Assembly (NCBI GenBank): GCA_028819075.1
Contig: JAPPMM010000002.1
Coordinates: forward strand, 47,335 to 111,334
From: Gammaproteobacteria bacterium
GTDB lineage: Bacteria; Gemmatimonadota; Gemmatimonadetes; Longimicrobiales; Gaopeijiaceae
DNA: 64,000 nt
Direction: 5' to 3'
Positions 44,153 through 52,518 of this stretch are shown piece after piece. The translations under genes were made by a program, and so were the position numbers. The notes below the pieces were generated by a model. That model saw only the letters and a list, made by a program, of their open reading frames with translations, searched no databases and was not told the origin of the DNA. Each line of letters opens with the position of its first letter. The stretch's first letter is position 1.

Positions 44153-46560
44153 ACGTCTCGCGCCGGTGGTTGCGGGCGGTGGCGCCAGGGCTCGACCTGA
44201 GTGCCGGGGAAATCGCGGCCCGGCTGGCGATGCGCGGCGCGCCCGTGGAGGGGATCACCGACCTGGCCGCGGAGATCGCCGGGGTGGTGATCGGCCGCGT
44301 GGAGCGCGTGCGCCGGCACCCGAACGCGGACCGGTTGTCGGTCTGCGAGGTCGACGGGGGCAACGGCACCGTGCAGGTGGTGTGCGGAGCGCCCAACGTC
44401 CGCCCGGGCGCCTGCTACCCCTTCGTGCCGGTGGGCGCCGTCCTTCCCGGCGAACTGCGCATCAAGCGCGTCCGCATCCGCGGCCAGGAGTCGCGCGGCA
44501 TGCTCTGCTCGGCCCGCGAACTGGGGCTGGGCACCGAACACCGCGGGATTCTCGAGCTGGCGGGACAGTTCGACCCGGGAAGCCCTTTCGCCCCCACTGT
44601 CGGCCTGGACGACCACCGGCTGGATGTCGAGGTCTCGCCCAACCGGGGCGACCTGCTCTCCCACGTGGGCGTGGCGCGCGAACTGGTCGGTGAGGGCGGG
44701 ATCCGCCTCGCCCAGCTCCCCGGAGCGGTCGAGCACGAGTTGGCGGTGCGCACCGGGACGCCGGCGGTGGACGGGGCGGGGGCGCGCGTCCGCATCGACG
44801 ACCCACGGCAGTGCTGGCGCTACATGGCGGCGGTGGTGCGCGGGGTGCGGGTCGGCCCTTCCCCGGAGTGGCTGGCGTCCCGCCTGCGGGCTGCGGGCGC
44901 CCATCCCATCAACAACGTGGTGGACGCCACCAACTACGTGCTGCTGGAGCTGGGTCAGCCGCTGCACGCCTTCGATCTCGCGAGGGTCGCGGGACCCGAG
45001 ATCGTAGTCCGGGGGGCTTGGCAGGGCGAGACGGTGCGGACACTGGACGGCGAACAGCGCGAACTCGACGAGGGAATGCTCCTCATCTGCGATCCCGAGC
45101 GGGCGCTGGCCATAGCCGGGGTCATGGGCGGGAGCGAATCCGAGATCGGCGAGGGGACCACGGACGTTCTCCTGGAGTGCGCGCTCTTCAACCCGAAGGG
45201 GGTGCGCGCGGTGCGGCGGGCGCTGGGCATGTCGACCGACGCCAGCCACCGCTTCGAGCGCGGAGTCGACCCTGCCGGGCTGGAGCGCGCGATTCGGCGC
45301 ACGGTTTCGATCATCGTCGCGACTGCGGGCGGCGAGCCGGCGCCCACCCTCCTCGACGCCTGCCCCCGGCCCTGGCGCGCGCCGGTCGTGACGCTTCGTC
45401 CCGAACGGGTCGGGCAGCTGCTTGGCGTCCCCTTTGACACAGGCGACATCGTGAAGCTGCTCGAGCCGCTGGGCTACCGCTGCAGGCCCACCGCCGGCGC
45501 AATCGAAGTCGCGGTCCCGGGGCACCGGAGCTACGACACCCTTCGCGAGGTCGACCTGGTCGAGGAGGTCGCGCGCGTCCACGGGTACGACCGTTTCCCG
45601 GACAGCCTGGGCGCCTTCCGTCCGGGGACGGTCCCGGACGACCCCCTTCTGCGGTTGCACGACCGGCTCAGGACGATCCTGGTGGGCCGCGGGTTCCTGG
45701 AGGCGCACACGACCGCGTTTGCGCCCGCGGAGGAGGGGGAGGTGGAGGTGCTCAATCCGGTCTCCGCGGAAGAGAGCCGCCTGCGCCGGACCGTGCTCTT
45801 CGGGCTGCTGCACGCGGTCGAGCACAACTTCGCGCGGGGCGCCGCCGACATCCGGCTCTTCGACATGGGCGCGGTATTCGGCGCCGACGGGTCCGGCGGG
45901 TTGCCGCGCGAGACGAATCGGCTGGCGGTCGCGATGACCGGGCGGCGGCGGCCCCACCACTGGTCGGCCGGGGATCGGCCGTGGGACGAGTGGGAGCTGC
46001 GCGGACTGGCCGAGGAACTGGTCGCGGCCGTGCTCCCGGGGGAGTGCTCGGTGGAGCCCGGCACCTTCGACTCGACCTTCTTCGAGGAGGATTGCGAGTT
46101 TCTGGTGCGGGCGGCCGACGGCTCGGTGGTGGGCGGCGCCGGCAAGGTGCGCGCGGACCGGGTGGACGCTCCCGTCTGGGCCGGACCGGTCTGGGGGCTG
46201 GAGCTCGAACTGGGGGACGGTGTCCGGGGGCGGCCCGATCCGGCCATCCGCCCGCTTCCCGCCTTCCCGGCGGTGGAGCGAGACCTGGCCCTGCTGATTC
46301 CGGATTCGCTCCCGGCCCGGCAGGTGCTGGAGTTCCTCGAGAGGGGCGGAGGCAGGGATCTCGCCGGAGTGTCCGTCTTCGACCTGTTCCGCGGCGGGGA
46401 TGTGCCGGACGGCTCCCGGTCCATCGGATTCCGCCTGCGCTTTCAGTCGGGACGCCGAACCCTCACGGACAAAGCCGTCGATCGCGCGGTGCGGCGTCTC
46501 ATCCAGCGACTCAAGGAGGAGTTTGGTGTCGAACCAAGAGCAGGCGCAGCAGACTCCTGA
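44149..46560 (+). CDS. pheT: Phenylalanyl-tRNA synthetase beta subunit
   Basis: 803-residue partner of PheS. Domain order is normal: B1 (MNVSRRWLRAVAPG), an EMAP/tRNA-binding OB fold (RVERVRRHPNADRLSVCEV; CGAPNVRPG; SRGMLCSARELGL), B3/B4 editing domain (HPINNVVDATNYVLLELGQP; AFDLARVAGPEIVVR), B5, class II-like core (EEVARVHGYDRFPDSLG) and a C-terminal ferredoxin-fold anticodon-binding domain (FPAVERDLALLIPD; SIGFRLRFQSGRRTLTD). ATG 44149 overlaps the pheS stop. The next short gene starts inside its last 35 bases. Confidence 0.97.
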   Translation: MNVSRRWLRAVAPGLDLSAGEIAARLAMRGAPVEGITDLAAEIAGVVIGRVERVRRHPNADRLSVCEVDGGNGTVQVVCGAPNVRPGACYPFVPVGAVLPGELRIKRVRIRGQESRGMLCSARELGLGTEHRGILELAGQFDPGSPFAPTVGLDDHRLDVEVSPNRGDLLSHVGVARELVGEGGIRLAQLPGAVEHELAVRTGTPAVDGAGARVRIDDPRQCWRYMAAVVRGVRVGPSPEWLASRLRAAGAHPINNVVDATNYVLLELGQPLHAFDLARVAGPEIVVRGAWQGETVRTLDGEQRELDEGMLLICDPERALAIAGVMGGSESEIGEGTTDVLLECALFNPKGVRAVRRALGMSTDASHRFERGVDPAGLERAIRRTVSIIVATAGGEPAPTLLDACPRPWRAPVVTLRPERVGQLLGVPFDTGDIVKLLEPLGYRCRPTAGAIEVAVPGHRSYDTLREVDLVEEVARVHGYDRFPDSLGAFRPGTVPDDPLLRLHDRLRTILVGRGFLEAHTTAFAPAEEGEVEVLNPVSAEESRLRRTVLFGLLHAVEHNFARGAADIRLFDMGAVFGADGSGGLPRETNRLAVAMTGRRRPHHWSAGDRPWDEWELRGLAEELVAAVLPGECSVEPGTFDSTFFEEDCEFLVRAADGSVVGGAGKVRADRVDAPVWAGPVWGLELELGDGVRGRPDPAIRPLPAFPAVERDLALLIPDSLPARQVLEFLERGGGRDLAGVSVFDLFRGGDVPDGSRSIGFRLRFQSGRRTLTDKAVDRAVRRLIQRLKEEFGVEPRAGAADS

Positions 46561-46843
46561 CGCTAGCGAGCCCTTCGCGCGCCTGGAGTCGGCGGTCCGG
46601 CGACTGATCCGGCAGAGCGCGGAGTTGAGGGCCGAACTGCGGTCGGCCAGGGAGCGAAACGAGGAGCTGATGGAGTTCCTCGCTCCCATCGCCGAGGGCG
46701 AAGCAAGCCCGGAGAGTGTGGTGGAAAGACTTCGCGCGGCCGAGCAGGAGAGGCGCGAGTTGGAGGGACGCCTCGAACGGGGCCGCGCAGTGGTGGAGAG
46801 GATGATGGCCCGCATACGATTCCTGGAGGGCCGGGATGGCTGA
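46526..46843 (+). CDS. Short coiled-coil protein between pheT and zapA
   Basis: 105 residues, not assigned to a family. GTG 46526 has AGGAGG six bases upstream and lies inside the end of pheT in another frame, giving a 35-base overlap; its stop overlaps the zapA start by eight bases. The sequence is mostly one long Glu/Arg/Leu-rich helix with heptads (ESAVRRLIRQSAELRAEL; RERNEELMEFL; VVERLRAAEQERRELEGRL). The size, coiled coil and place next to zapA suggest a ZapB-like or FtsB-like division-linked protein, but this is only inferred from context. Confidence 0.78.
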   Translation: MSNQEQAQQTPDASEPFARLESAVRRLIRQSAELRAELRSARERNEELMEFLAPIAEGEASPESVVERLRAAEQERRELEGRLERGRAVVERMMARIRFLEGRDG

Positions 46844-47147
46844 TACCGACAAGGCAATATCCCATACGGTCGAGATCGCGGGCGAGAAGTACGCCATCCG
46901 GTCCACCGCCGACCGCGAGGAAGTCGAGCGATTTGCCCGTTTCCTGGATGAGAACATCAGCGAGGTCCACCGTCGGGCCGGGCTGATGGACTCATACAGG
47001 GCCACGATCCTTGCGGCCCTCTCCATCACCGCGCGGTACTTTGAGGCTCAGGCCGATCTGGCCGGTCTGCGGGCGCGGATGACGCGCCGATCCGGATCGC
47101 TCGCTGAGGAAGTCGAGGCCGAGTTGGCGGAGCACGCCGAATCCTGA
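46836..47147 (+). CDS. zapA: Cell division protein ZapA
   Basis: 103-residue Z-ring-associated protein that promotes FtsZ bundling. The N-terminal domain has HTVEIAGEKYAIRSTADREEVERFA, normal for the family (seen as two parts, HTVEIAGEKYAI and ADREEVERFARFLDENI), and a C-terminal coiled coil with SYRATILAALSITARYFEAQ. ATG 46836 overlaps the coiled-coil gene before it by eight bases. It ends the run that begins with infC; the next gene, rny, has its own candidate promoter. Confidence 0.9.
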   Translation: MADTDKAISHTVEIAGEKYAIRSTADREEVERFARFLDENISEVHRRAGLMDSYRATILAALSITARYFEAQADLAGLRARMTRRSGSLAEEVEAELAEHAES

Positions 47148-47161
47148 TCCCGCCTCATCGC

Positions 47162-47191
47162 TTGCGTCTGTCCGCTCCATCCTCATATTGT
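47162..47191 (+). promoter_or_regulatory. Candidate rny promoter
   Basis: TTGCGT (47162-47167) and TATTGT (47186-47191) with an 18-base spacer, in the 187-base gap between zapA and rny. Confidence 0.4.
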
Positions 47192-47334
47192 CACGAGCTT
47201 TAGAAGCATTCCGCCCGTCGCCTGCGGTACGGCGCGGGCACGGAATCGGTCAGGGTCGGCTTCGTCCTCGGTCGGAACGGCCCCACGGAAATGGAACTGG
47301 CAGGCGCGCGTGCGCCTGATCCGGAGCGCATACA
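47192..47334 (+). other. Rny leader with long-range pairing
   Basis: CGCCTGC (47219-47225) pairs exactly with GCAGGCG (47300-47306), and flanking GCATTCCG / CGGAGCGC can add an outer stem of seven pairs out of eight. The element would close a loop of about 75 bases. The place after zapA is where proteobacteria keep 6S RNA, but I cannot show the central bubble of a 6S RNA here. It may simply be a structured leader. Confidence 0.35.
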
Positions 47335-48927
47335 ATGGACCCGCAAAGCATTCTGCTTGCGGCGGTCGTGATGGCGCTCGGCTCCGCAGCCGGATATTTG
47401 CTGGGACGGGGCATCGAGCGCACCAGGCAGAAAAAGGAACGCGCCGCCGCCCGCGACGATGCGTCACGCATCATCGCCCGCGCCAACGACGAAGCCGACA
47501 CCACCCTCAAAGCCGCCGCCCTACAGGGCAAGGAAGAGGTCTACCGGCTGCGCGAGTCCTGGCAGTCCGAGGAGGCTCGGCGCCGGGAAGAGGTCAAGAC
47601 GCTTGAGCGGCGCATCGGCCAACGATCGGATTCCCTGGATCGCAAGTTCGACCGCCTGAACGAGCGCGAGACCCGCCTGGAGGAGGGCAAGGGGGCGCTG
47701 GAAGAGCGGGAGAAGACGCTCCAGCGCCGCAACGGCGAGCTGGACCGGAGGTTCGAGGAAGTCGAAGCCTCCGAGCGGTCGGTGCAGAGTACGCTCGAGT
47801 CGCTGGCCGGCCTCTCCGCCGACGAAGCCCGCGGCCTCCTGATGAAGAACCTGGAGGACGAGGCCCGCGCCAGGGCCGCCAGCACCGTTCGCGCCATCGA
47901 GGCCGAGGCGAAGCGCACGGGTGAGCGCGAGGCGCGCAAGATCATCGCCCAGGCGATCCAGCGCATGGCGGCGGAGCAGACCGCCGAGATGACGGTGTCC
48001 GTCGTGCAACTGCCCTCCGACGAGATGAAGGGCCGCATCATCGGGCGCGAGGGCCGAAACATCCGCGCCTTCGAGCAGGCCACGGGCATCGACGTCATCA
48101 TCGACGACACCCCCGAAGCGGTCATCCTCTCGGGGTTCAACCCCATCCGCCGGGAGGTGGCCCGGGTCGCCCTCGGCAAGCTCGTCGAGGATGGCCGGAT
48201 CCATCCCGCCCGCATCGAGGACCTGGTCAAGAAGAGCGAGAAGTCGGTCAAGCGGACGATGCTCGCAGCCGCGGAGGAAGTGCTCTACGAGCTGGGGATC
48301 CACGACGTGCACCCCAAGATCGTTCAGGCGCTCGGTCACCTCCGCTTCCGCACCTCCTACGGTCAGAACCAGCTGCTGCACTCGAAGGAGGTGGCGCTGC
48401 TGGCCGGAGGCATGGCCGCGGAAATGGGGCTCGATGTGCAGATCGCCAAGCGGGCCGGGCTTCTGCACGATGTGGGGAAGGGGATGACTCACGACCAGGA
48501 AGGGACCCATGTGGAGCTGGGATACGCGCTCTGCGAGAGGTATCGGGAGCCGGATCAGGTCCTGAACGCGATCCGCGCGCACCATGACGAGGAGCCGCAC
48601 CGCTACGCGGAGACGTTCCTGGTGACGGCGGCGGACGCGATCTCGGGGTCCCGTCCCGGGGCGCGCCGGGAGATGTTCGACAGCTACGTCAAGAGGTTGG
48701 AGAAGATCGAGAACACGGTCCTCGAATATCCCGGAGTGGAGCGCTGCTTCGCGATCCAGGCGGGACGGGAGGTGCGGGTCATGGTGGAGCCGGAGCGGGT
48801 CTCCGACGACGAAACGAACGCGCTCTCGGAGAACATCGCGCGCCGTTTCGAGGAGGAACTGCGCTATCCCGGTCAGATAAAGATCGTGGTGATTCGCGAA
48901 ACCCGCGCCGTGGGGTTCGCCCGATGA
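47335..48927 (+). CDS. rny: Ribonuclease Y
   Basis: 530-residue membrane-anchored endoribonuclease that begins decay of many mRNAs. Residues about 5-25 are the membrane anchor (ILLAAVVMALGSAAGYLLG), 30-155 a charged coiled coil, about 215-265 a KH RNA-binding domain (SDEMKGRIIGREGRNIRAFE), and about 330-430 an HD phosphohydrolase domain with LLHSKEVALLAG and AGLLHDVGKG. The length is as expected (about 520). GGAG lies nine bases before ATG 47335. Its stop overlaps the folD start (ATGA). Confidence 0.97.
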   Translation: MDPQSILLAAVVMALGSAAGYLLGRGIERTRQKKERAAARDDASRIIARANDEADTTLKAAALQGKEEVYRLRESWQSEEARRREEVKTLERRIGQRSDSLDRKFDRLNERETRLEEGKGALEEREKTLQRRNGELDRRFEEVEASERSVQSTLESLAGLSADEARGLLMKNLEDEARARAASTVRAIEAEAKRTGEREARKIIAQAIQRMAAEQTAEMTVSVVQLPSDEMKGRIIGREGRNIRAFEQATGIDVIIDDTPEAVILSGFNPIRREVARVALGKLVEDGRIHPARIEDLVKKSEKSVKRTMLAAAEEVLYELGIHDVHPKIVQALGHLRFRTSYGQNQLLHSKEVALLAGGMAAEMGLDVQIAKRAGLLHDVGKGMTHDQEGTHVELGYALCERYREPDQVLNAIRAHHDEEPHRYAETFLVTAADAISGSRPGARREMFDSYVKRLEKIENTVLEYPGVERCFAIQAGREVRVMVEPERVSDDETNALSENIARRFEEELRYPGQIKIVVIRETRAVGFAR

Positions 48928-49826
48928 GCGCCGCCATCATCTCGGGAACGGAGATCGCGGGTGCGATCCGCGAGGAACTTCGGGCGCGGGTCGCCGTCCT
49001 GAAGGAACGGGACGGGCTGGTGCCCGGGCTCGCGACCGTGCTGGTGGGGGACGACCCGGCGAGCCACAGCTATGTGCGGATGAAGAACCGCGCCGCGCGC
49101 GCCGCCGGGATCCATTCCCGCCAGATCACCCTGCCTGGCGCGACCCCCGAGGCCGAACTGCTGGGACTGCTCGACGGGCTCAACGCCGACCCCGCGATTC
49201 ACGGCATCCTCGTGCAGCTTCCCCTGCCGGACCAGATTCGCGACCAGGTGGTGCTCGACCGGATTCTGCCCGGGAAGGACGTGGACGGCTTCCACCCGGT
49301 CAACGTGGGCCGACTCGCCACCGGCGCCCCCGACGTGCTGGCCCCGTGCACGCCTGCCGGGGTGATCCAGATGCTGCTGCGCTCGGGCGTCGATCCCTCG
49401 GGCAGGCACGCGGTGATCGTGGGGCGCTCCAACATCGTGGGGAAGCCGATGGCGTCGCTGCTCATGCGCAAGGCGCCCGGGGGGAACGCCACGGTCACCG
49501 TCGCCCACAGCCGCACCGCCGACCTGGGTGCCGTGACCCGGCTCGGCGAGATCTTGATCGTGGCCATCGGGCGTCCCGGAACCGTCACCGGCGAGATGGT
49601 GCGCCCCGGGGCCACCGTGATCGACGTGGGCACCAACCGGGTGGACGATTCGACCCGCGAGCGGGGATACCGCATCACGGGCGACGTGGTCTTCGACGAG
49701 GTCAGGGAGGTCGCGGGCGCGATCTCGCCGGTTCCCGGAGGGGTCGGCCCGATGACCATCGCGATGCTGCTCTCCAACACGGTCGACGCCGCCGTGCGGC
49801 TGCACGCGGACGAAGGCCGGGGCTGA
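48924..49826 (+). CDS. folD: Bifunctional methylene-THF dehydrogenase / methenyl-THF cyclohydrolase
   Basis: 300-residue cytoplasmic enzyme that interconverts 5,10-methylene-, methenyl- and 10-formyl-tetrahydrofolate using NADP. Motifs include VLVGDDPASHSYVRMKNRAA with the catalytic Lys, the family ILVQLPLPDQI, KDVDGFHPVN, the Rossmann loop VIVGRSNIVGKPMA, and the C-terminal PVPGGVGPMTIAML. The length is normal. ATG 48924 overlaps the rny stop by four bases; xseA begins eight bases after its end. Confidence 0.97.
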   Translation: MSAAIISGTEIAGAIREELRARVAVLKERDGLVPGLATVLVGDDPASHSYVRMKNRAARAAGIHSRQITLPGATPEAELLGLLDGLNADPAIHGILVQLPLPDQIRDQVVLDRILPGKDVDGFHPVNVGRLATGAPDVLAPCTPAGVIQMLLRSGVDPSGRHAVIVGRSNIVGKPMASLLMRKAPGGNATVTVAHSRTADLGAVTRLGEILIVAIGRPGTVTGEMVRPGATVIDVGTNRVDDSTRERGYRITGDVVFDEVREVAGAISPVPGGVGPMTIAMLLSNTVDAAVRLHADEGRG

Positions 49827-49833
49827 GCCGCCC

Positions 49834-51204
49834 ATGGCCGCGCAGGACGGGCCGCTCGACCTCTTCCGGTACGCTGCGGGCGGGGAGCAGTCGGGCCCGG
49901 CCGCGGGCGCCCCGGTGGAAGCGTCGGCCCGGGCTTCCGGGAAGCGCGGCGGAGAGGCCGAGCCCTGGACGGTCGCGCAGGTGAACCGCCGGGCGCGGTT
50001 TCTGCTCGAACAGGGCATGTCGGCCCTCTGGGTGGCCGGTGAGGTCGGCAACTGGCGTCGGGTCGCCGCGGGGCACCGGTACTTCACGCTCAAGGACGAG
50101 ACCGCGCATATCGGCGCGGTCATGTTCGCCAGCGACGCCCGCCGGCTGCCGGCCGATCCGGAGGACGGCACCCGGGTGCGGGCGTTCGGCTCGGTGACCC
50201 TCTACGAAGCGCGCGGACGGTACCAGTTGCGCGTGCGCCGGCTGACGGCCGAGGACGGTGAGGGGCTGTGGCGCCGGGCCTTCGAACAGGTGCGGCGCAA
50301 GCTGGCGGCGGAGGGGCTGATGGACCCCGCGCGCAGGCGCGCGCTGCCGGCGTGCCCGGCCTGCGTGGGCGTGGTGACCTCCGCCACGGGGGCCGCCCTC
50401 CACGACATCCTGTCGGTGATCGGGGCGCGGGCTCCCTGGACGCGTGTGCTGCTGAGGAGCGCCCGCGTCCAGGGGGAGGGCGCCGCGGACGACGTGGCGC
50501 GGGCCGTTGACGAGATCGGCCGCAGCGGACAGGCGGACGTCGTCCTGGTGGCGCGGGGCGGGGGTTCGCTCGAAGACCTGTGGGCGTTCAACCGCGAGGA
50601 GGTCGCCCGCGCCATCGCCGCCTGCCCGGTACCCGTGGTCTCCGCCGTGGGCCACGAAGTGGATGTCACCATCGCGGATCTGGTGGCCGACCTGCGCGCC
50701 CCCACCCCCTCGGCGGGCGCGGAGGCGGTGGTCCCCGACCGCGCGGTGTTGGCTCGGCGGCTGGCCGACCTGCGGCCGCGCCTTTCCACCGGCCTTCGGC
50801 GCTCCGTGCACCGCAACCGCAACCGCCTGGAGTCCCGCGCCGGCCGGCTCCGCCGGGGAATCGACGGCGTCATCGAGCCGCGGACCGCCCAGGTGTTCGG
50901 CCGCAGTCGGCGGATGGCGGCGGCGATGCGCGCCCGCCTCGGCTCCCGGCGTGCCCGGATGGAGAGCGCTTCCGGGCGCCTGGACGCGTTATCACCCCTT
51001 GCCACCCTCAGCCGGGGGTACGCGGTGCCGCTCGACCGCTCGGGCCGGGTGCTCAGGAACGTCGCAGGATTCCCTCGGGGATCCTCCTTCGACCTGCGGG
51101 TGGTGGACGGCCGCGTCGGATGCCGTGTGACCGGGACTCGTCCCGACGAGCGTGCCGTGGGGGGCACCGGTGGAAAGGAAATCACCGATCCGGAGCGGCT
51201 CTGA
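49834..51204 (+). CDS. xseA: Exodeoxyribonuclease VII large subunit
   Basis: 456-residue subunit of the single-strand exonuclease VII used in DNA repair. About 40 extra N-terminal residues precede the OB-fold (ALWVAGEVGNWRRVAAGHRYFTLKDE, seen as GEVGNWRRV and HRYFTLKDE). The catalytic part has VVTSATGAALHDIL, LVARGGGSLEDLWAFN and SAVGHEVDVTIADLVAD, followed by the coiled-coil region and the late SPLATLSRGYAV. Its stop overlaps the xseB start by one base, giving coupled synthesis of the two subunits. Confidence 0.97.
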   Translation: MAAQDGPLDLFRYAAGGEQSGPAAGAPVEASARASGKRGGEAEPWTVAQVNRRARFLLEQGMSALWVAGEVGNWRRVAAGHRYFTLKDETAHIGAVMFASDARRLPADPEDGTRVRAFGSVTLYEARGRYQLRVRRLTAEDGEGLWRRAFEQVRRKLAAEGLMDPARRRALPACPACVGVVTSATGAALHDILSVIGARAPWTRVLLRSARVQGEGAADDVARAVDEIGRSGQADVVLVARGGGSLEDLWAFNREEVARAIAACPVPVVSAVGHEVDVTIADLVADLRAPTPSAGAEAVVPDRAVLARRLADLRPRLSTGLRRSVHRNRNRLESRAGRLRRGIDGVIEPRTAQVFGRSRRMAAAMRARLGSRRARMESASGRLDALSPLATLSRGYAVPLDRSGRVLRNVAGFPRGSSFDLRVVDGRVGCRVTGTRPDERAVGGTGGKEITDPERL

Positions 51205-51476
51205 TGGATGGGCGCGCCCGTGCTTTGGGAGACCCGGCGTCGTCGAGCCGGGATGCCGGCGATCCCCAGCCGTTGTCGGTGGAGGAACGACTGCGGCGTC
51301 TCGACGACATCGTTGCCGCCCTCGACGCCGAAGATGTCGAGCTGGAGCAGAGCCTCGCGCTCTTCGAGGAAGGAATCCGGCACGTTCGCGCGGCGGAACG
51401 GCTGCTGTCCGCGGCCGAGCTTCGCGTGGAGGAGCTGATCGAGGGCGAAGCCCGCCGGCGGGAAGACGCCGGGTGA
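51204..51476 (+). CDS. xseB: Exodeoxyribonuclease VII small subunit
   Basis: 90-residue small subunit. After a short variable tail, the core SVEERLRRLDDIVAALDAED and LEQSLALFEEGIRHVRAAE is typical and forms the helical hairpin that wraps the large subunit. ATG 51204 sits in TGATG with the xseA stop; its own stop is in GTGA with the ispA start. Length is normal. Confidence 0.95.
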   Translation: MDGRARALGDPASSSRDAGDPQPLSVEERLRRLDDIVAALDAEDVELEQSLALFEEGIRHVRAAERLLSAAELRVEELIEGEARRREDAG

Positions 51477-52414
51477 GCGGGACCCCCGCTTCGCGGGAGA
51501 TGCCGGGGCCGAGCGGCGACTTCGATCTGACATCCTTCCTGGACGAGCAGGGGAAGCGGGTAGGGCTGGCTCTGGAGCGAGCCTTGGCCGCTCTGACCCC
51601 ACGCGTCAGTCCTTCCCTCGGTCCGGTGTTGCGGCATGGGCTGCTTACCGACGGCAAGCGGGTCCGGCCCATCCTGTGCGTCGCGGCATACGCGGCCTGC
51701 GGCGGCGAAGTCGAGGAGAGCTGCTACGATCTGGCCGCCTCCATCGAGATGATCCACGCCTACTCCCTCATGCACGACGACCTCCCGTGCATGGACGACG
51801 CCGAACTGCGCAGGGGATCTCCCACCCCCCACCGCGTGTTCGGGGCCCGGAGCACTGCCCGGGCCGCGGCAACGCTGATTCCGGGAGCCGCGCTGCAGGC
51901 ATGGCGGGCCTCACTCGAACTGGGATGCCCGGACGAGGTCGCGCGAGAGATCGTGCGCACGCTGGCGCGGGCCGCGGGCGCGGGAGGAATGGTCGGAGGG
52001 CAGGCCCTCGACCTCGAGTCCGAGGGCCGGACCCTGTCGCCGGACCAGCTGGACCGGCTGCACGCGCTCAAGACCGGGGCGCTCCTGGCGGCGGCCCCCC
52101 GGATCGGCGGGCTGGCCGCCGGGGCCGGCACGCGCCGCATCGAATCCCTTGATCGCTACGGGCGCGCGCTGGGGCTGGCATTCCAGATAGCGGACGATAT
52201 TCTGGACGCCACATCCTCGGCGGATCAGCTGGGAAAGCACCCCAGCGACCAGGCCCTCAGCAAGTCGACCTACGTCGGCCTCTACGGGCTGGACCGGGCC
52301 CGCGGTCGGGCGCTCCGGCAGGTCTCCCTGGCAAACCGGGCACTGGCGGATGCCGGCCTCGATTCCCGGCCCATGGCGGCCATCGCCGGATATGTCGTGC
52401 ACCGCAGCCGGTAG
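51473..52414 (+). CDS. ispA: Polyprenyl (farnesyl/geranylgeranyl) diphosphate synthase
   Basis: 313-residue prenyltransferase that elongates DMAPP with IPP to C15 or C20 diphosphates. GKRVRPIL is the IPP-binding segment, the first Asp-rich motif is DDLPCMDD (D102-D109) and the second is in FQIADDILDAT. GTG 51473 overlaps the xseB stop; ATG 51500 is a shorter alternative. Chain length cannot be fixed by eye; the two residues before the first motif (M-H) suggest short-chain products. It neighbours dxs, so isoprenoid supply and elongation are joined. Confidence 0.93.
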   Translation: MSGTPASREMPGPSGDFDLTSFLDEQGKRVGLALERALAALTPRVSPSLGPVLRHGLLTDGKRVRPILCVAAYAACGGEVEESCYDLAASIEMIHAYSLMHDDLPCMDDAELRRGSPTPHRVFGARSTARAAATLIPGAALQAWRASLELGCPDEVAREIVRTLARAAGAGGMVGGQALDLESEGRTLSPDQLDRLHALKTGALLAAAPRIGGLAAGAGTRRIESLDRYGRALGLAFQIADDILDATSSADQLGKHPSDQALSKSTYVGLYGLDRARGRALRQVSLANRALADAGLDSRPMAAIAGYVVHRSR

Positions 52415-52454
52415 AGGCTTGACGGCCCTCTGCAACAGCAGGCGCGAATCCGGT

Positions 52455-52460
52455 TATATT
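52455..52460 (+). promoter_or_regulatory. Candidate -10 element of dxs
   Basis: TATATT within the AT-rich GGTTATATTAGG, 59 bases before dxs. A weak TGCAAC 18 bases upstream could act as the -35. The only gap over 100 bases in the rny-recN run lies here. Confidence 0.4.
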
Positions 52461-52518
52461 AGGAATTCGGTCCCGGCAATCGCGGGAGTGCGAAAAACCG
52501 CAGATGGAGTGAATTGGG

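Noticed and set aside
44113..46857. Minus-strand open frame of over 900 codons
   Set aside because: It is antisense to pheT and zapA and has no similarity to known proteins that I can see.
47192..47334. 6S RNA gene
   Set aside because: The place and outer pairing fit, but the central open bubble and upper stem could not be shown by hand, so it was listed only as a structured leader.
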